From Lasioglossum baleicum (lineage: Eukaryota; Arthropoda; Insecta; Hymenoptera; Halictidae), in the NCBI RefSeq assembly GCF_051020765.1, contig NW_027469209.1, positions 186,001-250,000 on the forward strand: a stretch of DNA of 64,000 nucleotides, written 5' to 3'. This document shows, piece by piece, positions 7,102 through 14,932 of the stretch. Position 1 is the stretch's first letter, and each line of letters starts with the position of its first letter. Below the pieces are notes generated by a model. The model saw nothing but the letters and a program-made list of their open reading frames with translations. It was not told where the DNA came from and did not search any database. Both the position numbers and the translations under genes were made by a program.

Positions 7102-9116
7102 ATCTTGCTGCAGACTCACCAATTCCGCGCGTAAAAATCTCCGCCCCTCAATTACAAAAGAAGTGTGAATTTTTGTTGGACACGGGTTCGGAGATCAATT
7201 TAATTCGTGCGTCAAGTCTAGAACCAAATCTACCTATAGATTATACGGACACTATAGAAGTCCAAGGAATAACCGAGGGATCCATTCCAACTCTCGGTCA
7301 AATTAAAATACACTTACAGGGTCAAAACCCTATTGAATTTCATGTCTTGGAAGAAAACTTCCCAATTAACATCGACGGAATCCTCGGTTCTCCCTTCTTC
7401 AGAACAGGAGCCGAGATCTCCTTTGCGAATGAATACATTACGATAGGAAACATTCGGGTTCCCTTCTCGAATCCTTGCGCGCCCACGGCTGAGCCTCGCG
7501 ATGAATTGGCAGCAGAGGTTATTTCAATGCCTTCGTCTATGACCAACGATCTCGTTAAAACTCCAGCCGCCGAGCGTGAGGAACATTCGGCAAGGAACGT
7601 TCGAGTGTCTTCCTCAAATCCTCGTGCACCCGCGGTCAGACCTTGCAGAGCCCCGGTGACGGAGGTTATTTCAATGCCTCCTCGGGATTCGATCGAGTGC
7701 TCCCTAGAGAAAAACGCCGTGAAAAGCCGGCCGGAATCGAAGGAGACTCGAGAGATATCGGAGTACACTGCGAGAAGTCGGATCGTGGAGCGTGAGGATC
7801 GAGTCCGAACAAAGACTCCTCCGAAATCCGAAGAATTCGTCCTCGAACCTCGTACCGTTGCGTGCATAGCGGTCGACGTCGAAGGACCCAAACAGGGATA
7901 TATCCGCCGTGTTAATGTAGCGCCGGATGTATTCCTGGGTGACTGCATCGTCACCAATCGTAAAGGCAAAGCGAGCCTCCGGTGTTTTAACACCTCGTCG
8001 GAAAGAGTTTCATTTCGATTGCCCCCATTGGAGATGGAAGAAATCGAGTCGTACTCTTCCGACTTTTCTAATTCCGGGTATCATCCCGACGTATTCGGTA
8101 ACCATCCCGACCTTTCTAACTCCGGTAACCAGCCCGATTCTCATACTAACTCCGGTAACCAGCCCGATTCTCATACTAACTCCGGTAACCAGCCCGATTC
8201 TCATACTAACTCCGGTAACCAGCCCGATTCTCATACTAACTCCGGTAACCAGCCCGATTCTCATACTAACTCCGGTAACCAGCCCGATTCTCATACTAAC
8301 TCCGGTAACCAGCCCAATCATTATACTAACTCCGGTAACCAGCCCGATTCTTATACTAACTCCGGTAACCAGCCCGATCATTATTCTAACTCCGGTAACC
8401 ATCCCGACGCATTCGGTAACCATCCCGACCTTTTCAATTCCGGTAACCATCCCGACGTATTCGGTAACCATCCCGACAATTTTAATCCAGAGTCCAAAGA
8501 AGACTCCCGCGAATTCAAACCTATGAAGGTTTATTCTACAAGCTCCGGTATCAAGTCCGATTGTTTCTATTCCGAGTCTAGGTTGAAAGGAAATGTCCCC
8601 GCCTTTGATTCTCTAAAGACGACAGAACGTCTACATAAAATAAAGCATAAAACTCTACCTCGTATAGACCGAGCATACGAGTCGATCATAAAAGATCATC
8701 CCGCGATAATTTCTAAATCAGAGTCAAAGAGAGTCTATATTTCATTTCAAAAACCTACCTCTGATTTTTCGCCGGGACATGATCTCTTCCAGTCTCAACG
8801 GTCAAGTATCCGTGCACCGCAAAGCGATTTCCATCCATCTAGGAATTATACGTCTGTAAAATACGCGTCAGCAAAAAGGAGAAACAAATTTCGTATTATA
8901 CTATACCTTTGCAATAACCCGCGAACAATGATTGTAGCGTCTCCTGCGATTTGCGATAAGAAACCCTCCCAGGAGATTTCATTACAGTCCTCCGCTGACG
9001 CGAAATTAGAATCCGCGATAATCACGCGTCCGGTCAACACCGATAAGCGAGCGAAATCCGAAAACTCAAGCGTGCGCCGAATAATCCAACGCAAACCCCG
9101 CGTCAGCGAAACGTGA
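7098..9116 (+). CDS. pro: Protease-linker-repeat protein, element A (pol without RT/RH/IN)
   Basis: Read in the -1 frame relative to gag; the frame is open well upstream into gag, so the stated start is only the point next to the gag stop. The retropepsin core is visible: FLLDTGSEINLIRAS with catalytic Asp, and DGILGSPFF. After it comes the linker (CIAVDVEGPKQGYIRRV, VFLGDC) that in Gypsy elements joins protease to reverse transcriptase. Where RT should begin there is a Ser-Gly-Asn-Gln-Pro-Asp repeat. From about 8400 the sequence follows element G. The integrase tail present in B, F and H is missing, and a frame change leads to an early stop at 9116. No in-phase canonical slippery heptamer was found. 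Confidence 0.85.
   Translation, partial: VNLAADSPIPRVKISAPQLQKKCEFLLDTGSEINLIRASSLEPNLPIDYTDTIEVQGITEGSIPTLGQIKIHLQGQNPIEFHVLEENFPINIDGILGSPFFRTGAEISFANEYITIGNIRVPFSNPCAPTAEPRDELAAEVISMPSSMTNDLVKTPAAEREEHSARNVRVSSSNPRAPAVRPCRAPVTEVISMPPRDSIECSLEKNAVKSRPESKETREISEYTARSRIVEREDRVRTKTPPKSEEFVLEPRTVACIAVDVEGPKQGYIRRVNVAPDVFLGDCIVTNRKGKASLRCFNTSSERVSFRLPPLEMEEIESYSSDFSNSGYHPDVFGNHPDLSNSGNQPDSHTNSGNQPDSHTNSGNQPDSHTNSGNQPDSHTNSGNQPDSHTNSGNQPDSHTNSGNQPNHYTNSGNQPDSYTNSGNQPDHYSNSGNHPDAFGNHPDLFNSGNHPDVFGNHPDNFNPESKEDSREFKPMKVYSTSSGIKSDCFYSESRLKGNVPAFDSLKTTERLHKIKHKTLPRIDRAYESIIKDHPAIISKSESKRVYISFQKPTSDFSPGHDLFQSQRSSIRAPQSDFHPSRNYTSVKYASAKRRNKFRIILYLCNNPRTMIVASPAICDKKPSQEISLQSSADAKLESAIITRPVNTDKRAKSENSSVRRIIQRKPRVSET
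8119..8418 (+). repeat. Coding 30-bp tandem repeat, ten units
   Basis: Ten 30-bp units encode the decapeptide NSGNQPDSHT with small variations; the first six are almost identical. The unit has no stop in several frames, which creates long overlapping open frames on both strands that are not genes. Confidence 0.9.
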
Positions 9117-9385
9117 CACTCATCTGGACGCAGATAAGAAAAGACAAAAGTGAAAGTGTTAGTGAACAAAGTGATTCCCCACCCACCCTAAACCCCGAGA
9201 AAAGACAGTCGAATAATGAACATTGCGAATACGACTTGTCGGACATTACAAAACCAGCCCCAGCCCCACGTGCCGACACCGACAACATTTCAGTGCGACC
9301 AGTGTTTCGTACAAATATAGGAAATACTCGCCGAGAACTGTGCTCCCTGCGCGGAGTACCCCCGGACGATGCGTCGCATGAATGA
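9113..9385 (+). pseudogene. Detached envelope-tail-like fragment, element A
   Basis: Encodes the segment TLIWTQIRKDKS through DNISVRPVFRT and ELCSLRGV that in B, F and H is the C-terminus of the protease frame. Here it is in another frame because of the recombination junction near 9060. The block DNISVHPVFRT and RELSSLRG also ends the glycoprotein of element G, so it looks like a relic of an envelope cytoplasmic tail. Confidence 0.65.
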
Positions 9386-9669
9386 ATGTGTGATCGAGTG
9401 TTGAGCGAGAAATTTCTTCCTTGTAAGAAATTTCTTTTCCGCGTTGGGAGGTGTTACGTCGTCCGATGTACGACGTTGGCCTTGTACATACACTATGTAT
9501 ACAAGGTCTGATCTGCATAAGATCCATACACCGTCCCCTAGACATAAGAGCATAGTATTAAGATCTCATTATTGTATTGTTCTAATCCTTATCTCCGTCT
9601 CTACCCATCACCATAACTTCTCCTTGATCAACACCTTACCTCAGTTTCAACCCATCACCACGACACATA

Positions 9670-9688
9670 ATGCAATAAAGTATTGCAT
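9670..9688 (+). promoter_or_regulatory. AATAAA signal inside a perfect hairpin
   Basis: ATGCAATA and TATTGCAT pair with an AAG loop, and AATAAA spans 9674-9679. It could be a poly(A) signal, but it lies about 270 bp upstream of the predicted start of transcription. In both LTRs of element H it reads AACAAA, so its use is doubtful. Confidence 0.45.
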
Positions 9689-9694
9689 CACTCT

Positions 9695-9729
9695 GGAAGC
9701 ATCTAGAAGCTTCTAGAAACGTCGAGAAG
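9695..9729. promoter_or_regulatory. Extended heat-shock element (seven phased pentamers)
   Basis: Seven contiguous 5-bp units have cores GAA, ATC, GAA, TTC, GAA, GTC, GAA. Five match the HSF consensus exactly, including the canonical GAA-nn-TTC-nn-GAA at 9706-9718, and the other two match at two of three bases. It lies about 220-250 bp upstream of the predicted transcription start. Other copies: 4247-4281, 16612-16646, 22249-22283, 36441-36475, 42123-42157, 54945-54979, 55597-55631, 61304-61338. Confidence 0.75.
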
Positions 9730-9943
9730 TCCAAAGACTGCTGCATCAGTAGTCCCACGCTCGTAGAGGGCAATAGGACAGCCACGAGACTGCAGCGTCA
9801 GCAGAAATGCACGTGCAGTCCCCGGGAGCAAAGACGCTGCTGCGTCAGCGGTTCTCCCACTCCGACGACTGAAGAACAAAGAGACTGCAGCGTCAGCTAT
9901 CCCCACTCCGAACGAAGGAGGCAAGGCAGAGCAGGCGCTTGCA

Positions 9944-9977
9944 TCAGTCCGCCTCCATCTCGCGACTCGAGCAGTCC
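9944..9977 (+). promoter_or_regulatory. Predicted core promoter: Inr + DPE
   Basis: TCAGTC (A+1 at 9946) matches the arthropod initiator and AGTCC at exactly +28 matches the DPE consensus RGWYV. In F the downstream element is GGTCC (36719), in H AGACGTG (55875), and in G GGACGTG (44569), all at +28. Fixed spacing with changing intervening sequence supports function. It would place ORF0 in the transcribed leader. Confidence 0.65.
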
Positions 9978-10383
9978 GCCTTCAGCCAGCGACTCGCACA
10001 GACGTGCCTACCTGGCCTCAGCCGCCAGTCCGGCTTCTTCCGACGACAAGAGCAGACGTGTTCAGTCTAGCTCCGCGAAAGTGAAGTGTGTCGATCCTTC
10101 ACTCCTAATTCCAATTCCAATTCCAACTCTAACTCAACTCAACTCAAGTCCTAATTCTCATACATTATTCCTATAACATATTACAATATCCATTATTCAT
10201 TAATCCAATTACTACTCCTATTATAATATTACTTACATATTGTATACCAGTGTACTTACCAGTTCTTATTTAATATATCGTTGTTATACCAGTGCTTCGA
10301 TCTTGTTATTCTTGTGTTAATTCAACACCATCTTCCAATTCAGTTCTTACATTGAATATATTAAACTCGTGACATATCCGGAC

Positions 10384-10527
10384 TTGGTCTAAAGTGCGCA
10401 GTGGAAACGCTGAGCCGCCAATAAGGAATTTGAAGCGAGTCATAGAGAAGTTCTCGTGCCACGTCTAGAATTGGTCTAAAGAGCGCAGTGGAAACGCTGA
10501 GCCGCCACTATAGACGTGAAGCGAGTT
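10384..10527 (+). repeat. Duplicated 57-bp module in LTR2
   Basis: Two copies, 87 bp apart, start TTGGTCTAAAG and share GCGCAGTGGAAACGCTGAGC and a GAAGCGAGT end. Present in every LTR2. The role is unknown. Confidence 0.7.
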
Positions 10528-10606
10528 AACTACCTAAAAGGTTAATAACAAATGGAAGTTCATTTTCATTATATTATTAATATTCCATCATTACTATTCC
10601 TTACCC

Positions 10607-11125
10607 ATGCGACGCCCACGTCGAGCGGGACGCAAGTATCAACTTGCTAAATTGAGACGCGCGTTGAGAAATAAAGCGGTGCTCGATCAAATCATTGCCA
10701 CTACCGAGTGGACCGAACTTCTGGGAACCACCGAGCACATTCCGTGTGACGCGTCCGATTACGTTTCTGTATACGGTTGCCCTTGCAACCCTCCTAAAGA
10801 GGTCAACCACGCGGACCTCTCGCGAGCTCCGACGCCAGTTCTGCATCCGGTCGATTGTCCAGAGGTGATCGACATAGCCGACGACGACGACAGCCGAGAC
10901 ACGATCATCGTTCCCAGGGTCCGTTGCCGAATCATCAGTGACGTCCCTCTGCCAACTCATCAACGTGTCGTCTTGCGGCCAGCATCCAAGGCCACTAACG
11001 TCGTCCCGAACCGAGCAGCAGCAACTCTGCCAGATCTTCCCCACCTCGAGGACATCTGTATAGAAGATCCGATGTACGACACCTACTGTCAGTACCGCCA
11101 GTTCCTGCTGCAACAATATTATTAG
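10607..11125 (+). CDS. LTR-encoded protein ORF0 (172 aa), 3' LTR of A
   Basis: Protein sequence identical to the copy at 4801-5319, as expected for LTRs copied from one RNA. Transcription started in this LTR would run past it into flanking DNA. Confidence 0.78.
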   Translation: MRRPRRAGRKYQLAKLRRALRNKAVLDQIIATTEWTELLGTTEHIPCDASDYVSVYGCPCNPPKEVNHADLSRAPTPVLHPVDCPEVIDIADDDDSRDTIIVPRVRCRIISDVPLPTHQRVVLRPASKATNVVPNRAAATLPDLPHLEDICIEDPMYDTYCQYRQFLLQQYY

Positions 11126-11435
11126 GCGTTAATACAACATTGCGGTGAGTCGTATAATATCTTGTATAATTGTTGAATCCTGTAAACTCACCGTTCTCGT
11201 TGCATCCTCTCGCGCGCGATTCTTGTCGGGACACTCCTTGTAACCGCGTCGGACGTTCTTTTCTTGACTGCATCCATAGCAATATCGGTTGTCCTAGTGC
11301 ATATGACAGCCCGCGGCTGTCTCGGCACGAAAGACCACTCCTCATTTTAATCATAATATCTCAACCGTCCGTCTGTCACTGTTCTCTTTTCTCTCTCCTG
11401 GTACCTGTAACAAAAACACAGAGACGGACGTGACA

Positions 11436-12163
11436 ACACAGTCACCGAGGAATACATCCGGCGCTACGCTGACGCGGCGGATATATCCCTGTTCCGGGCC
11501 CTGTACGCTGACTGCAATGCAGGCGGCTGTTCGGGGCTCAACGACAAACTCATTGGAGTCTGGTGCAGTCCTTGATCCGGACTGTTGATTTAGATTTTTG
11601 CGCTTATCGACCGGTTCCTCTACGATATTATTCGATGTGATACGAATCTCTCCCGGTTGCACCCGACGTTTTGAGAGAGGGAATGTTTCTTCCTCTGTCC
11701 TTGCGGCGTGCTTTTCAAGAGAGACCTCCGTTTTCGGAGAAGGCATTGAAATAACCCTCGTCATTGAACTATCGCGGGGCTCAGTCGGCAGTGCGCGTGA
11801 ATTAGAGAACGGAATTGAAATGTTTCCGATTAAAACAAATTGCTTTGCAAAGGAAATCTCAGCTCCTCCTATAAAGAAGGGCGAGCCGAGAATTCCGTTA
11901 ACACTGACTGGGAAATCGTCCCCGAGCACGTGGAATTTGACAGGGATTGTCCCCTGAATGAATATAACGACTTCGCCGAGTGTTACTATGGAACCCTTGG
12001 TTATTCCATGAACTTCGATCGTGCTCGTGGGATCAATGGTTATCCCAGGTTTTAAACTAGACGCGCGTATCAAATTGACTTCCGAGCCCGTGTCTAATAA
12101 GAATTCACTTTTCTCGCGAAGCTGAGGGGCGGAGATTTGTACGCGCGGGATCGGCGAGTCTAC
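11436..12163 (-). pseudogene. pro: Protease of element D, truncated by insertion of A
   Basis: Starts in the -1 frame at the gag stop. Shows the linker VFLGDCV and the protease conserved core (NLIRASSLKPG, NGILGSPFF), close to element G. It is cut within the linker by element A, so the open frame runs on a short way into A's LTR and stops there. The downstream part lies outside the window. Confidence 0.8.
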
Positions 12164-13581
12164 TGCGAGGTTAACTGCAGAGACGAATCGACGATCTGGT
12201 CTTCGGGGAGCTCGTTCGTTCGAATGGCGGTCTGCGTGAATGTTTGGTTGCGCTTTGTTGGGGCGGCCTCCCGCTGTTGATTCGTTCCTGTCGGGAGGCC
12301 TGACTCGTTTCCCGAGCGCAGGTTATTGTTATAGGCTCTTTTTCGACATTCGTGAATGTCATGCCCGGGAGTTTTGCAATAGTTGCAAAACTTGCGGGGC
12401 TCTCCCGAACGTCTGTCATGATTTGAATTCGGGTCCCGGTTTTCGCGCTGCGGGTTTTGTTCGCGAGGGTTTTCGGACCGCCACTGCGGAGTTGGAGAAC
12501 TATAAGAGTTGCGGTTCGAGTTTCTCCACGAGTCTCGACGTTGGTCGGACCCGTTATCGCGACGCTCATCCGGTCTGTTGTTGCGACGTTCAGGGATGCG
12601 TTCGCAAGAATTGAAATTGTCAGAAGAGCGTGGGCGATAGGAGCTTCTGTTATCTGAGAAGCTTACCTTGCGGGAATCGTCACGATTAGATTCGCGACGA
12701 CGGTTTTGATACAGCTCATATTGCTTATATGCAGAGATGGCTGCTTCGAAGATCTCTGCCGAATTCTGAGAACGGCAATGCAAAACTTCGCTGCGAAGTT
12801 GTGGGAGTAGACCGCGAAGGAAGCACTCGACTGTGAAACGATCGATTTCTCTGTAGTCGTAATGTCCTTCGGTAGAATCGCTGATGGCGGTTCGTAAATC
12901 CTTGACTCGATTTATGAAGTCAAGAATATGCTCATTGTTGCCCTGGGCTACGCTTGCCAATTCGCCACGGTACTGGTCCACGAATGTGTAGGGTCCCAGT
13001 ACTGTTCGTAGCTTATCGCAAAGTTGTGAGATCGTACGTATATTTTCGCCTTCAATGGCAGCGTACGCACGATCGGAAAGTTTATTGCAGATTAGTTTAG
13101 TAAGGGCACGTTCTATGGATTCGGGGATAGAATCACGCGCGCGTTTGCAGGCGCGGATGAATTTTAGGACGGGAATCGATGTTCCGTCGAATTTGGGTAC
13201 GAGTTCTGCGGCTTGTTTCAACGCGAAATTTCCTGTTGGCTCATATTGCGGGGTTTCGCGTGGCTCTGATAATGAAGGTTCTCGCGTGTTAGAGACGTTA
13301 CTGGGGCCTGGTGTAGGCGCTTGGTGACGTAAGTTTTGGTTCAAGGCTTGAATATTGTGGAGCTCTTTGCGTATTTCATCGAGCATGTTATTTTGATTCT
13401 GTGCGTCTTCTTCATATTTAAGACGCAATTTAGCAATGAATTCGGTTTGCTCTTTTAAATATTCCTCTTTACGGGCGAGGTCTTGCGCGTAAAGAAGCAG
13501 CTCTTCCTCGGTTGGTGGAGGAAGGTCTTCGTTAGGATGCGCTCGGGGATCCGTTTGGGATCGTGTAATTGGGCGAGACAT
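12160..13581 (-). CDS. gag: Gag polyprotein, element D (473 aa)
   Basis: Same architecture as the LTR2 Gag but from the LTR3 family, with about 21 extra residues in the Arg/Asp-rich region before the knuckle CNYCKTPGHDIHEC. Nearly identical to element G's Gag. It retains FDGTS in the capsid domain, where G has FVGTS. The frame is intact although the element around it has been split many times, which suggests that the nested insertions are young. Confidence 0.9.
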   Translation of the reverse strand: MSRPITRSQTDPRAHPNEDLPPPTEEELLLYAQDLARKEEYLKEQTEFIAKLRLKYEEDAQNQNNMLDEIRKELHNIQALNQNLRHQAPTPGPSNVSNTREPSLSEPRETPQYEPTGNFALKQAAELVPKFDGTSIPVLKFIRACKRARDSIPESIERALTKLICNKLSDRAYAAIEGENIRTISQLCDKLRTVLGPYTFVDQYRGELASVAQGNNEHILDFINRVKDLRTAISDSTEGHYDYREIDRFTVECFLRGLLPQLRSEVLHCRSQNSAEIFEAAISAYKQYELYQNRRRESNRDDSRKVSFSDNRSSYRPRSSDNFNSCERIPERRNNRPDERRDNGSDQRRDSWRNSNRNSYSSPTPQWRSENPREQNPQRENRDPNSNHDRRSGEPRKFCNYCKTPGHDIHECRKRAYNNNLRSGNESGLPTGTNQQREAAPTKRNQTFTQTAIRTNELPEDQIVDSSLQLTSQ

Positions 13582-13617
13582 TTTGCGATATTAGTGTGAA
13601 TTCTTACTCGACACACG

Positions 13618-14932
13618 TGTCACGTCCTGGCGGGGCTATAAGAGCAAGAGAAGAGAATACCGCGGCCCGGCTACTCTGCTCTTCCACTGACTGACATTTA
13701 ATAAAAGTGTTGGTCTTTTTATCAACAGACTAGGACCCGATGCCGACACCTGCATGCAGTCTTACACAGATGAAAGATGCACGCGACCCTGAAACATACG
13801 CGATAATATGTTCCACTTACTTTTACGCTTCGCTTGTTTGTCGATTGACACGAGAAATGAATTCGCAACGGATGAACGGCTACGGTTGCGCTGATGACCT
13901 TGAATTCGGTCCGCTCTGCTTGACAGGCGTTGATCCAAATGGCTGGAAACGACCTTCAAGGATTGACGACTGCGCCAAACTCTGTCATGTCAATATTTGA
14001 CAGGAACGACCTCCAATGATTGACAGCTGGCTGCTACGGTATTGTAGACGGATGCGCTCGTTGAGGAAACGGGCGTGGACGCTGTACGATACCGTGAATC
14101 TAACTCACGAATATCGTCCGCGTGATTGACGATATTTTAACTAGCGAAAACGGGCGTGGACGCTGTGCGATCCCGTGAATTTATCTCGCGAATATCGTCC
14201 GCGTGGTTGACGATATTTTGATTCGAGAAAACGGACGTGGATGCTGCGGAACTTGCTATTCGAGCACGTCTATCACTATCACGCACGTACGCGAACACGT
14301 AACAGGAAATTGAATAAGGAATACTATTCGCGAACTTTCCAGTGGGAACTCTATCTCTAGCTAACAACGTGTCACTTCAAACTACGAAGTTAGGAGCAAG
14401 GAAATAATAATTGGGATTTAGATTGACTCTGGTAAAACAAAGTATATTAATAACGTAAAAGAATACAAAGGTAAACATGCTTATTATTAACGAAATCGAA
14501 ATACGTACTAAGTATGAAATATGAAACGCAATAAAAATGTTTAATTGAATAAACGAAGTAATATTTGAATTAAACGAATAAGAATACGATATTACTGAAT
14601 GGTATTAGGGACTGTGTCTAAACAGTATGGATTTGGGAAGATTGTGTCTAAACAATCTGGATTTGGAAAGACTATGTCTAAATAGTCTGGGCTTGGAAGA
14701 TTGACGAAAACTCGACTGACCCACTCGGGTCCCCGGAGAGGACTGGGGAGAATCGAACGTTCGTCGACGAATAATGTTCGTCCGAAAAATGCTGACTTCG
14801 CAAAAGGGGACCGTGTCCTCTTTGTGCCGGTCTTCGTCGTAAACAGCGCGATGGCCGCCGCACTAGAGTCAGCAGTTTTCGTTCCCAGTGGTGCAGGACT
14901 CGAAAATTAAGTGGTAACCATTGGCGTACCTA
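13618..14932 (-). mobile_element. Solo LTR1, right-hand LTR part (interrupted by B)
   Basis: Begins (minus strand end) TGTCACGTCC at 13618 and resumes after element B at 22531. The flanks CACG at 13614-13617 and 23014-23017 are a target duplication, which proves that LTR1 extends to the CCAGGACGTGACA end. It inserted into the gag leader of element D. About 1.8 kb when the two parts are combined. Confidence 0.88.

Larger units (their letters stand above)
4526..11435 (+). mobile_element. Element A: LTR2 gag-protease retroelement, mosaic
   Basis: Partial 5' LTR2, tRNA-Ser PBS, gag, protease frame, polypurine tract (9444-9451) and complete 3' LTR2. Its right flank is ACAC (11436-11439), inside the protease gene of minus-strand element D; the matching left duplication lies outside the window. 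No reverse transcriptase, RNase H or integrase core is encoded. The 3' third of the protease frame (about 8400-9060) matches element G rather than the other LTR2 elements, so A is a recombinant. Confidence 0.88.
9452..11435 (+). repeat. LTR2, 3' LTR of A (complete, reference copy)
   Basis: Preceded by TTGGGAGG and running TGTTACGTC to GACGTGACA. Order inside: terminal hairpin ACGTCGT/ACGACGT (9456-9476), second hairpin CCTTGTA/TACAAGG (9480-9506), AATAAA in a perfect hairpin (9670-9688), heat-shock array (9695-9729), four GCRTCAGC motifs (about 9740-9900), Inr+DPE (9944-9977), duplicated 57-bp module (10384-10527), ORF0, then splice-donor-like GTGAGT at 11145. Confidence 0.92.
11436..13617 (-). 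mobile_element. Element D, segment 1 (protease and gag)
   Basis: Oldest visible element, minus strand, LTR3 family. This piece holds the start of the protease frame, gag and 36 bp of leader. It is bounded on the left by A (target ACAC, 11436-11439) and on the right by a solo LTR1 (target CACG, 13614-13617). Sequence continuity across the solo LTR is exact: the leader resumes at 23018. Confidence 0.88.

Noticed and set aside
7927..8526. Long overlapping frames on both strands over the NHPD repeat (ILTPVTSP and IGLVTGVS peptides)
   Set aside because: Products of a 30-bp or 45-bp repeat without stops in several frames; the protease frame explains the DNA.
10384..10527. tRNA-like or Pol III box A in GAGCGCAGTGG of the duplicated LTR2 module
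   Set aside because: Partial match to box A only; no box B and no cloverleaf potential could be seen.
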